From an uncultured Parabacteroides sp. (GTDB lineage: Bacteria > Bacteroidota > Bacteroidia > Bacteroidales > Tannerellaceae): a stretch of 64,000 nt of DNA. The position numbers were made by a program, and so were the translations under genes. A model generated the notes under the pieces. That model was given only the letters and a program-made list of their open reading frames with translations. It did no database searches and was not told the origin of the DNA. Below, one piece after another: positions 1-9,457 of the stretch (positions are counted from its first letter, which is position 1; each line of letters begins with the position of its first letter). Location: positions 186,001 through 250,000 of the forward strand of contig CALCST010000023.1 of assembly GCA_937894065.1 (NCBI GenBank), written 5' to 3'.

Positions 1-661
1 TACCTTTTTTTAATCTTCTTTCATTGCTTTCCCTTCGGATACGTTGTGATGGTGTTGGAATATTATTAACAGTTAAGTACTTAATTATCTGATTAATTGG
101 TGTCTTGTTGACAAACATGTCAAATATCTTTCTTACAACATTTGCTTCTTCTTCGTTGATAACCAACTGTTTACCTACTGTGGTATAACCATATGTTGTT
201 GAACTACTTGCATTATTACCTTTGATGAATTGATTTATTTTTCCACTTAACATACGTTCTTTCATCAAATCAATTTCATATTTAGACATTATTGATAAGG
301 TATGCAATAATATATCTGTTGATATATCACCAATTGGTTTGACCCATATGTTTTGTTTTTGGAAATATAATGTAATATTTAACTGTCTGAATTGTTCGAT
401 ATATTGGTGTAAATCCAACACTTTACGTGATAATCTTGAAAATTCAGAAAATAAAATTGTATCAAATAAATGTTGTTTAGCATCTTCAATTAATTGATGC
501 AATCCCAGTCGTTGTGAATCGTCCTTAAGTCCTGACATTACATCTGTATATATCTTTACTAATTCCCAATTGTTGGATTTAACCATTTCTTTAAGCTCAG
601 ACTCTTGTCGGTCTGTATCTTGACCTTGCGTTGACACTCGTGTATATATTGCTACTTTCAT
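1..661 (-). CDS. Serine recombinase, resolvase/invertase family (C-terminal part beyond window)
   Basis: This is a site-specific serine recombinase read on the minus strand from an ATG at 661-659; it runs off the left edge, so only about 220 N-terminal residues are visible. The start MKVAIYTRVST contains the catalytic serine (S10), and EFSRLSRK supplies the conserved arginines of the resolvase catalytic domain. After residue about 150 the chain continues into the 'recombinase' domain (YGYTTVGKQLVI, then EEANVVRKIFDMF), so it is a larger serine recombinase and not a short resolvase. A -7 box lies just upstream (688-695). It resembles, but is clearly not identical to, the recombinase at 32300-34225. 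Such proteins integrate or excise mobile elements, and this one probably belongs to an element extending to the left. The family call is firm; the element type is unknown. Confidence 0.9.
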   Translation of the reverse strand, partial: MKVAIYTRVSTQGQDTDRQESELKEMVKSNNWELVKIYTDVMSGLKDDSQRLGLHQLIEDAKQHLFDTILFSEFSRLSRKVLDLHQYIEQFRQLNITLYFQKQNIWVKPIGDISTDILLHTLSIMSKYEIDLMKERMLSGKINQFIKGNNASSSTTYGYTTVGKQLVINEEEANVVRKIFDMFVNKTPINQIIKYLTVNNIPTPSQRIRRESNERRLKKG

Positions 662-687
662 AACTTTAATTTATTTTTGTTCAGTAG

Positions 688-721
688 CAAAGATAAAATA
701 AAAAAAAGATGATTAACCAAA
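688..721 (-). promoter_or_regulatory. Promoter of the left-edge serine recombinase
   Basis: On the minus strand, TATCTTTG (688-695) is a perfect match to the Bacteroidetes -7 consensus TAnnTTTG, and TTTG lies 22 bases upstream (718-721). Transcription would start about 20-25 bases before the ATG at 661. Confidence 0.6.
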
Positions 722-1342
722 TAAAACCTATTTAAATAATAGACCGAAAACATTGTAATGATATTTTTAACAATTGTGTTTAATGGGCTGAAAAGCCATA
801 ATAAGGGCCGTAATTATCCTTTGAAAACATGTGTTTTTCATCAGGAACGTCAAATTTCCCAATCAAAATCATAATGTCATATTTCCAATAAATGAGTTGT
901 TATACAAACAAAATGTCCATTGTTTTTTTTAATGATATAGATGAAATATTCCTTATGTATTTTATAAATTGATTTTCGTATCAGATTGTATTTCCCGAAT
1001 TTCGTGTGGCAGCCTTCAATTTGAAAATCTTTGTCATTGTACGGAAATATTGGATTCTCGTGAGGTTTAGGTGACAAAATGGCATATCCTGTTTTATTTG
1101 CTGTTTCGAATCTTTTCAAGTCCTATGAAAAGGAGAACCTTTATTAAAAAAATTAGTTTTGATTGAGTATATTTTTTATATTTGCGTTGATGAATTTCAA
1201 GAATTTCCATATCCTTCGTGTAAGGATGATAAAAGGAACAGACATTCTATAATAACTTTAAACTAATATTATTCTGTTATATTTACAAGTACATATAATT
1301 CGTCGAACTCACGTTAATATAGTAAGAAACATACTTAATAAC
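696..1342. other. Intergenic stretch with no convincing gene
   Basis: About 650 bases between the left recombinase and the first lipoprotein gene. It contains a small GGCT/AGCC hairpin near 785-797 and the promoter at 1177-1184. An 80-codon minus-strand frame (877-1119) opens only with TTG, has a stop codon just upstream and no recognisable domain, so I do not call it. This may be the junction of the element on the left with the chromosome. Confidence 0.4.
1177..1184 (+). promoter_or_regulatory. -7 box upstream of the thioredoxin-like lipoprotein
   Basis: TATATTTG matches TAnnTTTG exactly. A TTTG at 1158-1161 is nearer than the usual 19-20 base spacing, so the -33 element is uncertain. The implied leader is about 150 bases. 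Confidence 0.45.
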
Positions 1343-2560
1343 ATGAAAACAAAAAATTTATTAATAGCGTTCCTTGCTGGAAGTCTTGCTTTAGTGAGTT
1401 GTAAAACCCATACTGACAAAGAATATTTGTCCGACGTACTACAGAACATGAACAAGGTAGAATCTGTAAGCTACAAGGCTGTTCAAAAAGTATGGCTTCC
1501 AGGAGAGAAAAAACCGAATTCAATACGTCCATTCGAGTGTTACGAGCATACGAATCCTCAAGATACGGCAATCGGCTCATCGTACGTAAAGATTCATAAA
1601 GATGGCTATCGTCAAATGTACGATGGAAAGATATCAGCATATACTTATGTGGAAGATGGGAAAAAATTGATGAGAGTGGATGACTTTACCACCAGAGGTC
1701 CGCTTCCTTTCCGAATGGTTATGACGCCGTTCTTCTATTATACTCAATCGATCCTGAAATATGCAATCGCCACGCAAGATTCGATTGAACTTTCCTTGAA
1801 AGATTTGGGCAACGACTACTTGGTGGAACTGACCATACATGAGCCTACCCAAGTGGAATTCTTTGGAAAGGAGCGCTATATGCCTCGTCCTCCTTTTCCT
1901 CAAGATCCTACTTCAATCTATCAGATTTGGATTTCGAAAGCAAACGATTTGCCTTATCGATATCGTAGGGAAATGGCCCATAATACGGTTGAGACCTCTT
2001 GTTCCGACTTTGTTTATAATCATTCTGATAAAGGGCGTATCGTGGCAACTGATTATTTCCTGGAAGGTTATAAGGTGGTCCGAAAAGGGGAAAGTGTTTC
2101 CAAACCGGCTGTGGATATGACGGGAAAGAAAGCACCAGAATGGGTGCTTGTCAATATGAAGGATCAACCGGTTTCCTTGAAGCAGATCAAGTCGAAAGTA
2201 GTATTGCTACAGCTGACAGGCATTGGTTGCGGTCCGTGTGGAATCTCTACGAAGTTTTTGCATCAATTGAGAGAGAAATACAGTCCGAGTGATTTGGCGA
2301 TTGTTGCCGTGGAGACATGGGGAAAGGCGAAACCGTCTTGTGAGGCGTACGTGAAGCATCATGACATCAATTATGATTTCTTGACTGGCGAGAGAAAGGT
2401 AATCAATCAGGTGATCAGGGATTATCATGCGGACGGCGGTGTCCCACAGTTCTATATCATAGGTAAGGACCGTACCATTCTGAAATGCTTCAAGGGTTAT
2501 GCATTGGAGAAATCGGATAGGATGATTGAAAGTGAGATCAAGAAAGGATTGAAAAAATAA
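1343..2560 (+). CDS. Lipoprotein with C-terminal thioredoxin-like (TlpA) domain
   Basis: A 405-residue protein. The N-terminus (MKTKNLLIAFLAGSLALVSC) is a lipoprotein signal with lipobox cysteine C20, so it is probably anchored in the inner or outer membrane facing the periplasm. Residues about 30-255 form a region of unknown function of the kind found before thioredoxin domains in Bacteroidetes. Residues about 260-405 are thioredoxin-like: LTGIGCGPCGIS carries the redox CGPC pair and GGVPQFYIIG carries the cis-proline loop. It probably reduces or oxidises disulfides of exported proteins, but the substrate is unknown. It stands alone, with its own -7 box and no operon partner. Confidence 0.82.
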   Translation: MKTKNLLIAFLAGSLALVSCKTHTDKEYLSDVLQNMNKVESVSYKAVQKVWLPGEKKPNSIRPFECYEHTNPQDTAIGSSYVKIHKDGYRQMYDGKISAYTYVEDGKKLMRVDDFTTRGPLPFRMVMTPFFYYTQSILKYAIATQDSIELSLKDLGNDYLVELTIHEPTQVEFFGKERYMPRPPFPQDPTSIYQIWISKANDLPYRYRREMAHNTVETSCSDFVYNHSDKGRIVATDYFLEGYKVVRKGESVSKPAVDMTGKKAPEWVLVNMKDQPVSLKQIKSKVVLLQLTGIGCGPCGISTKFLHQLREKYSPSDLAIVAVETWGKAKPSCEAYVKHHDINYDFLTGERKVINQVIRDYHADGGVPQFYIIGKDRTILKCFKGYALEKSDRMIESEIKKGLKK

Positions 2561-2710
2561 TATGAAAAACAAAGATGAAGTATCTCAATCATTTATACCT
2601 TTTTCGTGATTTCTCGCCACAAAGCCACTCCAGATATTCAGAAATCGCATAGACGTTTACATTTATCTCGTATATTCTTTAGACCAATATGTAAGAATAA
2701 TATATTATTG

Positions 2711-2718
2711 TATCTTTG
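2711..2718 (+). promoter_or_regulatory. -7 box upstream of radA
   Basis: TATCTTTG matches TAnnTTTG. It lies about 107 bases before the radA start codon in an otherwise gene-free 264-base gap. Confidence 0.5.
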
Positions 2719-2824
2719 TACCTTAATTAGGAAAAAACTTGCCTTTTTCGCTCGTTTCTATGAATGGCTTTCCTTGTAGCATTTGAGCAGGAGCGCGGTG
2801 TAAAAGGCATATCATCATATATTT

Positions 2825-4201
2825 ATGGTAAAGACTAAGACTGTGTTTGTTTGTTCCAATTGCGGAGCTGATTCGCCAAAATGGGTAGGAAAATGCCCCA
2901 ACTGCGGTGAATGGAATACCTACGTGGAAGAGATTGTGGCAAAGGAAAGTTCTGCCCGAAATAGAATTGTGGCATCTCTCAGACAGGATAAGGAAAAATC
3001 TCGTCCGGTTCTGCTTAAGGAAATCACATCAGAGGAAGAAACAAGAATAGACTTGCATGATGCCGAACTGAACAGAGTTTTGGGAGGCGGATTGGTGAAA
3101 GGTTCGCTGGTTTTGATTGGTGGTGAACCAGGAATAGGAAAATCCACTCTTGTGCTACAAACCATATTGAATCTTAAAGATATCAAGGTGCTTTATGTTT
3201 CCGGAGAGGAAAGTTATAAGCAATTGAAATTGCGTGCCGACAGATTGAGCAGCGACAGTTCCAACTGCTTTATCCTTTGCGAAACAAATCTTGAGCAGAT
3301 ATTTGTGCAGGCTCAGAATGTGAAGCCTGATTTCCTCATTATAGATTCTATCCAAACTATATTTACTGAAACTGTTGAGTCTTCGCCCGGAAGTGTTGCC
3401 CAGGTGAGGGAATGCAGCGCTGCTATTTTGAAATATGCGAAAGAGAGCGGTGTGCCTGTGTTCCTTATCGGACATATCAATAAAGAAGGGAGTATTGCCG
3501 GTCCGAAAGTTCTTGAACATATTGTTGACACTGTGCTCCAGTTTGAGGGCGACCAGCATTATATGTACAGGATTCTGCGAAGCATAAAGAATCGTTTCGG
3601 AAGCACAGCTGAGCTTGGCATTTATGAGATGCGTCAGAATGGATTGCGTGAGGTTAGTAATCCTTCAGAACTTCTCCTCACTCAGAATCATGACGGATTG
3701 AGCGGAGTTGCCATTGCTGCTGCTATTGAAGGAGTGCGTCCTTTCCTAATTGAAACACAAGGGTTGGTCAGTTCGGCAGTTTATGGAACACCGCAACGAA
3801 GCTCCACAGGTTTTGACCTTCGGCGTATGAATATGCTTCTTGCCGTTCTTGAAAAGAGAGCAGGATTCAAGTTGGTTCAGAAAGACGTGTTCCTGAATAT
3901 AGCAGGTGGTTTGAAAGTGAATGACCCGGCAATAGATTTGGCTGTGTTGAGTGCCATCCTTTCCTCAAGTCTTGACATAACAATAGAATCCGGCACTTGT
4001 ATGGCGGGAGAAGTTGGTCTTTCCGGTGAAATTCGTCCGGTAAACAGGATAGAACAGAGAATTCTTGAAGCCGAGAAACTTGGGTTCAACAGAATTTTTA
4101 TACCATATAATAATCTCAAGGGTTTTGATGTGAGCAAATGTAAAATCCAGATTATACAAGTACGCAAAGTTGAAGAAGCTTTCCGAGGTTTGTTCGGATA
4201 A
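2825..4201 (+). CDS. radA: DNA repair protein RadA/Sms
   Basis: A 458-residue RecA-like ATPase that processes branched recombination intermediates and helps DNA repair and transformation-type strand exchange. The N-terminal four-cysteine zinc finger is visible (CSNCG then CPNCGEW). The Walker A motif is GGEPGIGKSTL near residue 98, the RadA-specific KNRFG motif is in SIKNRFGS near residue 258, and the C-terminal third has the Lon-protease-like fold typical of RadA (ending in the VRKVEEAFR region). The length is normal for the family (about 450-460). The ATG directly before the zinc finger is the only sensible start. It is followed 30 bases later by the FAD oxidoreductase gene and may be cotranscribed with it. 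Confidence 0.97.
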   Translation: MVKTKTVFVCSNCGADSPKWVGKCPNCGEWNTYVEEIVAKESSARNRIVASLRQDKEKSRPVLLKEITSEEETRIDLHDAELNRVLGGGLVKGSLVLIGGEPGIGKSTLVLQTILNLKDIKVLYVSGEESYKQLKLRADRLSSDSSNCFILCETNLEQIFVQAQNVKPDFLIIDSIQTIFTETVESSPGSVAQVRECSAAILKYAKESGVPVFLIGHINKEGSIAGPKVLEHIVDTVLQFEGDQHYMYRILRSIKNRFGSTAELGIYEMRQNGLREVSNPSELLLTQNHDGLSGVAIAAAIEGVRPFLIETQGLVSSAVYGTPQRSSTGFDLRRMNMLLAVLEKRAGFKLVQKDVFLNIAGGLKVNDPAIDLAVLSAILSSSLDITIESGTCMAGEVGLSGEIRPVNRIEQRILEAEKLGFNRIFIPYNNLKGFDVSKCKIQIIQVRKVEEAFRGLFG

Positions 4202-4231
4202 GATGTTTTAGGAATAGAATAAGAATTTTTT

Positions 4232-5824
4232 ATGATAAAGGAGTTACAACTTAGGATATTGCCTCAGGAAGCGGCAAATGAACAGTCGTTGAAGAAAATA
4301 GTAGCACGTGAAACCGGCACCTCTGTTTCGTCTGTCGAAGCAGTAAGAGTTCTAAAGCGTTCGATTGATGCGAGACAGAGAACAATTTATATAAATCTTA
4401 AAATCCGAGCGTTCATAGATGAAATTCCAACTGAACCGGAATTTGAATCTGTGGAATATAAAGATGTGTCCGGAGGAAAAACAGCTGTTGTTGTTGGTGC
4501 GGGACCAGGCGGATTGTTTGCTGCCTTGCGACTTATAGAGTTGGGATTTCGTCCAATTGTGGTGGAGCGTGGAAAAGATGTGCGCAACAGAAAGAAAGAT
4601 ATTGCATTGATAAGCAGAGAGCACAGAGTTGACCCGGAATCAAATTACAGTTTCGGTGAAGGTGGCGCAGGTGCATATTCCGATGGAAAGCTTTACACTC
4701 GAAGCAAGAAACGTGGTTCGGTGGAAAAGATATTGAATGTTTTCTGTCAGCATGGCGCTAGTCCGTCAATACTTGTAGATGCTCATCCTCATATTGGAAC
4801 AGATAAATTGCCTCGTGTTATTGAGAATATGCGTGAGCAAATAAAGAAATGTGGCGGTGAAGTGCATTTCGAGACAAGAATGGATGCCTTTGTAATGAAA
4901 GGAAATGAAGTTGTCGGCATTGAAACAAATAACGGCAAGTGTTTCATGGGACCGGTAATACTTGCTACCGGTCATTCTGCTCGTGATGTTTACAGATATT
5001 TATATGACAAACAAATAGAAATCGAGGCGAAGGGAATTGCAGTTGGTGTTCGTCTGGAACATCCTCAGAAACTGATAGACCAGATTCAGTATCACAGTAA
5101 GGAAGGACGAGGAAAATATCTTCCTGCTGCCGAATATAGTTTCGTGACTCAGGCAAATGGACGCGGTGTATATTCATTCTGCATGTGTCCCGGTGGATTT
5201 GTAGTTCCGGCAGCGAGTGGTCCGCGACAGGTTGTGGTGAATGGCATGTCGCCTTCAACACGCGGTTCGTATTGGTCCAATTCCGGAATGGTTGTGGAGA
5301 TTCGCCCGGAAGACTATACCAGTCTTATGAGTAAGGAAGATATGACTGTGGCGCCGGATTCTCCTTTGGCATTGATGGCATTCCAAGAACGTTTGGAAGA
5401 ACTTAACTGGCTGAATGGCGGGATGAAGCAGATAGCTCCGGCACAGAGGATGAATGATTTCGTTCAGTCAAAATTATCGGCAGATTTGCCAGTCAGCTCT
5501 TATACTCCGGGTTTGGTGTCATCTCCTTTACATTTCTGGATGCCGGAGTTTATCACTTCGCGTTTGCGTGAAGGATTCAGAACATTCGGACGTAATTCGA
5601 AAGGTTTCCTTACAAACGAAGCATTAATGATTGGAGTTGAAACCAGAACTTCGTCTCCAGTACGTATTGTCAGAGATAAAGATAGTCTTCAGCATATAAC
5701 TGTAAAAGGCCTTTTCCCATGTGGCGAAGGTGCCGGCTATGCCGGAGGAATAGTTTCGGCTGCTATTGATGGTGAGCGTTGTGCTGAGAAACTGGTGGAA
5801 ATATATGGAGGAGCTGCAGTATGA
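4232..5824 (+). CDS. FAD-dependent dehydrogenase (COG2509-like)
   Basis: A 530-residue putative flavoprotein oxidoreductase. Residues 1-75 form a small N-terminal domain (MIKELQLRILPQEAANEQ). A Rossmann dinucleotide motif, VVGAGPGGLFAALRL, follows near residue 88, with the FAD-ribose region IVVERGKDVR, and the C-terminus has a second FAD contact, GLFPCGEGAGYAGGI. This layout is that of the widespread, poorly characterised 'NAD(P)/FAD-dependent oxidoreductase' family near BaiN/HI0933-type proteins. The substrate is unknown. Its stop overlaps the next start by four bases (ATGA), so it is translationally coupled to the rhomboid gene. Confidence 0.85.
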   Translation: MIKELQLRILPQEAANEQSLKKIVARETGTSVSSVEAVRVLKRSIDARQRTIYINLKIRAFIDEIPTEPEFESVEYKDVSGGKTAVVVGAGPGGLFAALRLIELGFRPIVVERGKDVRNRKKDIALISREHRVDPESNYSFGEGGAGAYSDGKLYTRSKKRGSVEKILNVFCQHGASPSILVDAHPHIGTDKLPRVIENMREQIKKCGGEVHFETRMDAFVMKGNEVVGIETNNGKCFMGPVILATGHSARDVYRYLYDKQIEIEAKGIAVGVRLEHPQKLIDQIQYHSKEGRGKYLPAAEYSFVTQANGRGVYSFCMCPGGFVVPAASGPRQVVVNGMSPSTRGSYWSNSGMVVEIRPEDYTSLMSKEDMTVAPDSPLALMAFQERLEELNWLNGGMKQIAPAQRMNDFVQSKLSADLPVSSYTPGLVSSPLHFWMPEFITSRLREGFRTFGRNSKGFLTNEALMIGVETRTSSPVRIVRDKDSLQHITVKGLFPCGEGAGYAGGIVSAAIDGERCAEKLVEIYGGAAV

Positions 5825-6423
5825 TGACTTATCTGATTATAGGATTGACAGTAATTACGTCATTTATCTGTTTTCAGGACAGAGAGAAATTTGTACGTAT
5901 GGCACTTATCCCTTATAGAATAAGGAGATATAATGAGTGGTATAGAATGGTCTCACACGGATTTGTCCATGCCGATACTATGCACCTTCTGGTAAATATG
6001 TTTACATTCTGGTCGTTCGGTGAATATATCGAAAGTCTGTTTACATATGCAGGATTGGGAAAATGGGCTTTTCTTCTGTTGTATTTCGGAGGAATGATTA
6101 TTGCTTCATTATATGATGTGATAAAGAGGAAAGATGATTCATATTATATGTCAATCGGAGCTTCAGGCGCAGTTTCTGCCGTTTTGTTTGCAGCAATCTT
6201 TTTTGACCCTTGGGGAAAGATTTATTTCTTCGCCTTTCTGCCCATTCCGGGAATATTGTTTGGTGTGATTTATTTGTTCTACTGCCAGTATATGGCGAAA
6301 AAATCAGTTGACAATATCAATCACAATGCCCATTTTTACGGAGCTGTTTTTGGTTTTCTATTCCCGCTTCTTCTGAAACCGGAATGGATACATATGTTTG
6401 TGAATAATTTTTTCAGTTTCTGA
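5821..6423 (+). CDS. Rhomboid-family intramembrane serine protease
   Basis: A 200-residue protein with about six hydrophobic segments. Rhomboid signatures are present: MHLLVNM (the conserved His and Asn of helix 2), GASG with the catalytic serine (residues about 119-122), and a histidine in NHNAHFYGAVFG (residues about 175-186) that completes the Ser-His dyad. Rhomboids cleave transmembrane segments of membrane proteins; no substrate is evident. It overlaps the upstream FAD gene by four bases and is followed after three bases by the MATE transporter, so all three genes probably share one transcript. The length is typical for a minimal six-helix bacterial rhomboid. Confidence 0.9.
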   Translation: MMTYLIIGLTVITSFICFQDREKFVRMALIPYRIRRYNEWYRMVSHGFVHADTMHLLVNMFTFWSFGEYIESLFTYAGLGKWAFLLLYFGGMIIASLYDVIKRKDDSYYMSIGASGAVSAVLFAAIFFDPWGKIYFFAFLPIPGILFGVIYLFYCQYMAKKSVDNINHNAHFYGAVFGFLFPLLLKPEWIHMFVNNFFSF

Positions 6424-6426
6424 TAA

Positions 6427-7728
6427 ATGAATAAGAAGATTCTGAATATAGCAATTCCTTCCATTGTGTCGAATATTACGGTTCCATTGCTTGGACTGAT
6501 TGACGTGGCAATTGTCGGTCATCTGGGCTCAGCCTCTTATATCGGAGCTATAGCAGTGGGAGGAATGTTATTTAATATGATATATTGGATATTTGGATTC
6601 CTTCGTATGGGAACCAGCGGAATGACTTCACAAGCTTATGGACGGCGAAATATGGAAGAAGTGATTTCTCTGCTGGTGCGTTCGCTTGGAGTTGCCTTTT
6701 TTATTTCCGTTGTGCTTCTGTTGCTCCAATATCCGTTGCTGAAGATTGCTTTTGGACTTATTCGCCCAACTGAAGAAGTTGCTGTTTATGCTTCTTCTTA
6801 TTTCCACATATGTGTTTGGGGCGCACCTGCAGTATTGGGACTATACGGACTTTCAGGGTGGTTTATCGGTATGCAGAACTCCAGATTCCCGATGTTTGTT
6901 GCCATAACTCAGAATATTATAAATATCATTGCCAGTCTGTTTTTTGTATATGGACTTGATATGAAAGTGGAAGGCGTTGCCTTTGGAACATTGACCGCCC
7001 AATATGGAGGTTTTCTGATGGCAATATTCCTTTGGTATAAATATTATGGTCGTCTTGGACGCTATTTTGATAACCGGATTTGTTGGGGGAAGGATAAAAT
7101 GTATGCATTCTTCCGTTTGAACCGGGATATATTTTTCCGTACATTGTGTCTTGTTGCCGTAACTACGTTTTTTACTTCTGCTGGAGCCCGACAAGGTGAT
7201 GTAGTTTTAGCCGTCAATACACTTTTGATGCAGTTCTTTACATTGTTCTCTTATGTAATGGATGGATTTGCATATTCAGGTGAAGCCCTTTCTGGACTTT
7301 ATATAGGTTCGGGAAATAAAGTTCTGCTGAATAAGATGATAAAGAACTTGTTTTATTGGGGAATAGGAATGGCTTTACTCTTTACATGTCTTTATGCAAT
7401 TGGTGGAAAAACTTTTGTGAGTTTGCTAACTGATGAAAAAGAAGTGATAACTGCGTCGATGGAGTATTTGCCTTGGATAATAGTTGTCCCTATTGCCGGT
7501 TTTTCCGCTTTTTTGTGGGACGGAATATTTATTGGAGCAACAGCTTCGAAATATATGCTTATAGCGATGTTTGTCGCGTCGGTATGTTTTTTTCTTATAT
7601 ATAATGTATGTTATACAAAATATGAGAATCATGCATTGTGGTTAGCTTTTATTGTTTATCTGTCTGCACGTGGTGTTGTCCAGACAATTTGCCAGAAGCG
7701 TGCTTTGGCAACAATTGTTCCGGTTTGA
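6427..7728 (+). CDS. MATE-family efflux transporter (DinF-like)
   Basis: A 433-residue polytopic membrane protein with about twelve hydrophobic helices arranged as two similar halves. The start, ILNIAIPSIVSNITVPLLGL followed by IDVAIVGHLG, is the characteristic MATE entry sequence. MATE proteins export cationic drugs and metabolites using Na+ or H+ gradients. A Na+-coupled mode would suit a host with Na+-NQR, but that is inference. The start codon lies three bases after the rhomboid stop. Specificity cannot be read from the sequence. Confidence 0.92.
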   Translation: MNKKILNIAIPSIVSNITVPLLGLIDVAIVGHLGSASYIGAIAVGGMLFNMIYWIFGFLRMGTSGMTSQAYGRRNMEEVISLLVRSLGVAFFISVVLLLLQYPLLKIAFGLIRPTEEVAVYASSYFHICVWGAPAVLGLYGLSGWFIGMQNSRFPMFVAITQNIINIIASLFFVYGLDMKVEGVAFGTLTAQYGGFLMAIFLWYKYYGRLGRYFDNRICWGKDKMYAFFRLNRDIFFRTLCLVAVTTFFTSAGARQGDVVLAVNTLLMQFFTLFSYVMDGFAYSGEALSGLYIGSGNKVLLNKMIKNLFYWGIGMALLFTCLYAIGGKTFVSLLTDEKEVITASMEYLPWIIVVPIAGFSAFLWDGIFIGATASKYMLIAMFVASVCFFLIYNVCYTKYENHALWLAFIVYLSARGVVQTICQKRALATIVPV

Positions 7729-7805
7729 TTATGAGGTACGATGTTAAAGTGGCGGATTATAGCAAATCAGTTTGTTGAAAAAATTAAAGGTACGAATCTT
7801 ATTCG

Positions 7806-7813
7806 TACTTTTG
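7806..7813 (+). promoter_or_regulatory. -7 box of the D15-like outer-membrane protein gene
   Basis: TACTTTTG matches TAnnTTTG exactly. It lies two bases before the first possible ATG (7815), so transcription would begin at or after that codon. This is why the second ATG (7836) is preferred as the start. Confidence 0.55.
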
Positions 7814-7835
7814 CATGTCAATATATAGTAATAAA

Positions 7836-9125
7836 ATGTTGTTGAAAAGAATATTAGTTTGTTTAGGTGTTCTGGGTATAAGTCTTTTCTCAAAAGAAAT
7901 TTGTGCTCAAGAAAATAAAACTGTCGATATAGGCAAAAGTGATGTTGAAAAGGAAGTCCTCCAGAATGACACTCTGAAACATGAGGAAGGAAAAATGGTA
8001 AATGGAGTTTGGCTTAATGAAAAACAGCTGCAACGATATAACAAGAAATTACATAAAGATTCTATACGTGCCAAAAAGCCTGTTTGGTGGTCAATTTTAG
8101 GCGGTCCTTCATATACACCTGAAGCTTCACTGGGAATAGGCGGGGCTGTTCTTGCGAGTTTCAGAATGGATAAAAACGATAGTATATCGCAGCGTTCATT
8201 TATCCCAGCAGGTTTTAATGTCACACTTAACGGAACATTTGTTGTGGCAGGTTCCGGAACATTATTCTTTAATGAAAACAGATTCCGAATATATATAACT
8301 TACGGATTCAGAAACGAACCGTCGCATTACTATGGTAAAGGTTATGAATCAATCGAGAATGTGGTGAGAGGCGACTCTACTACCAAATTCAAGAAAACAT
8401 ATTTCCAGCTTTATCCTCGTTTTGTGTGGGAAGTGAAGAAGAATTTATATGCAGGAACATTACTGGATTTGAACATGAGCAATTCAACAGATATTAATCC
8501 GGTGATGGCTCAGGACCCATATTTCCTTAAGTTTAAGCAAAAATATATGAATGTCGGTATTGGTGGTTTGTTGCAATATGACACTCGCGACGATGTGGCT
8601 ACTCCAACACGCGGACTTTTGCTCAGTGCCATTGCCAAATATTACAGTAAATGGTTTGGCGGGTCATATAATTATGGTATAGCCGAGCTTGAATACCGAC
8701 AGTTCAAGAATGTGTTCCGTCCGCGAAGCACTTTGGCTTGGGTTGCTAAAACTCAGATTGGTGTTGGAAATATTCCTTTTACTGAACTTCCATCGTTTGG
8801 TTCGCCTTTTGATTTGCGAGGATATTATATGGGACAGTATCGAGACAAAACAATGGCTTATGCTATAATGGAGTATAGACACATGTTTGGCAATCAGCAG
8901 CAATATATGAGTGGTAGCTTTTGGTCGAAATGTGGATTTGTGGCATGGGTTGGAACAGGAACAATAGGAAATACTCCTGTTGTCGATTGGTCGAAATGGA
9001 AATTGAATTACGGTGTTGGTTTGCGTTTCCAGATTCAGCCTGGCAAGAATTTCCGCCTGGATTTCGGTAAAGATCCGGCAAACAAAGGAATATCTTTTTA
9101 TATGAATATGACAGAAGCATTTTGA
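7836..9125 (+). CDS. BamA/TamA-like outer-membrane beta-barrel protein (D15 surface antigen type)
   Basis: About 429 residues from the preferred ATG at 7836; an upstream ATG at 7815 is in frame but sits against the -7 box. A signal peptide (LLKRILVCLGVLGISLFSKEICAQ) is followed by a short periplasmic region and then a barrel starting near WSILGGPSYTPEASLGIGG. Barrel evidence is the alternating aromatic strands, the TPTRGLLLSAIAKYYS and GSPFDLRGYYMGQYRDK regions that resemble BamA-type strands, and a C-terminal phenylalanine. POTRA domains are not evident, so it is a truncated-type Omp85 homologue, not BamA itself. Its stop TGA shares one base with the next start (TGATG). Confidence 0.8.
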   Translation: MLLKRILVCLGVLGISLFSKEICAQENKTVDIGKSDVEKEVLQNDTLKHEEGKMVNGVWLNEKQLQRYNKKLHKDSIRAKKPVWWSILGGPSYTPEASLGIGGAVLASFRMDKNDSISQRSFIPAGFNVTLNGTFVVAGSGTLFFNENRFRIYITYGFRNEPSHYYGKGYESIENVVRGDSTTKFKKTYFQLYPRFVWEVKKNLYAGTLLDLNMSNSTDINPVMAQDPYFLKFKQKYMNVGIGGLLQYDTRDDVATPTRGLLLSAIAKYYSKWFGGSYNYGIAELEYRQFKNVFRPRSTLAWVAKTQIGVGNIPFTELPSFGSPFDLRGYYMGQYRDKTMAYAIMEYRHMFGNQQQYMSGSFWSKCGFVAWVGTGTIGNTPVVDWSKWKLNYGVGLRFQIQPGKNFRLDFGKDPANKGISFYMNMTEAF

Positions 9126-9457
9126 TGGGAAAGAAACATTCACGCATAGAAGAGGAAAAACAAGTCATAGTGCAGATGATTCATTTGTATTGCCGCAAGA
9201 AAGAAGGTAATGCGGAACTATGCTCTTCATGCCGTAATCTTATGGATTATGCTTTGTTACGGTTGGACAAATGTCCATTTGGTGAGAAAAAATCAACTTG
9301 CAGGCAGTGTCCCGTTCATTGTTATAAAAAAGATATGAGAGAAAGAATGTGTGAGGTTATGCGGTATTCCGGACCTCGGATGATAATTTATCATCCTCTT
9401 GATGCTTTGCGGCATTTGTTTCGCGAAACGAAGAATAATATTTTGAAGCATCTTTGA
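9125..9457 (+). CDS. YgbA-family protein ('nitrous oxide-stimulated promoter' family)
   Basis: A 110-residue cysteine-rich protein from the ATG at 9125, which overlaps the preceding stop as TGATG. The pattern RIEEEKQVIVQMIHLYCRKKE, then CSSCRNLMDYALLRLDKCPF, then CRQCPVHCYKKDMRE is that of the family of E. coli YgbA, a gene induced by nitrosative stress. At least seven cysteines suggest metal or Fe-S binding, but the biochemical role is not known to me. Coupling to an outer-membrane protein gene is probably transcriptional convenience. The family assignment is from memory of the pattern and is fairly secure. Confidence 0.82.
   Translation: MGKKHSRIEEEKQVIVQMIHLYCRKKEGNAELCSSCRNLMDYALLRLDKCPFGEKKSTCRQCPVHCYKKDMRERMCEVMRYSGPRMIIYHPLDALRHLFRETKNNILKHL

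Noticed and set aside
1..661. Invertible-promoter (Mpi-like) recombinase
   Set aside because: The visible part extends beyond a short invertase into a recombinase domain, and no flanking inverted repeats with a promoter between them were found.
877..1119. 80-codon minus-strand frame in the left intergenic region
   Set aside because: It opens with TTG immediately after a stop, has no ribosome-binding signal or domain, and lies in low-complexity AT-rich sequence. It may be a gene remnant, but I cannot support it.
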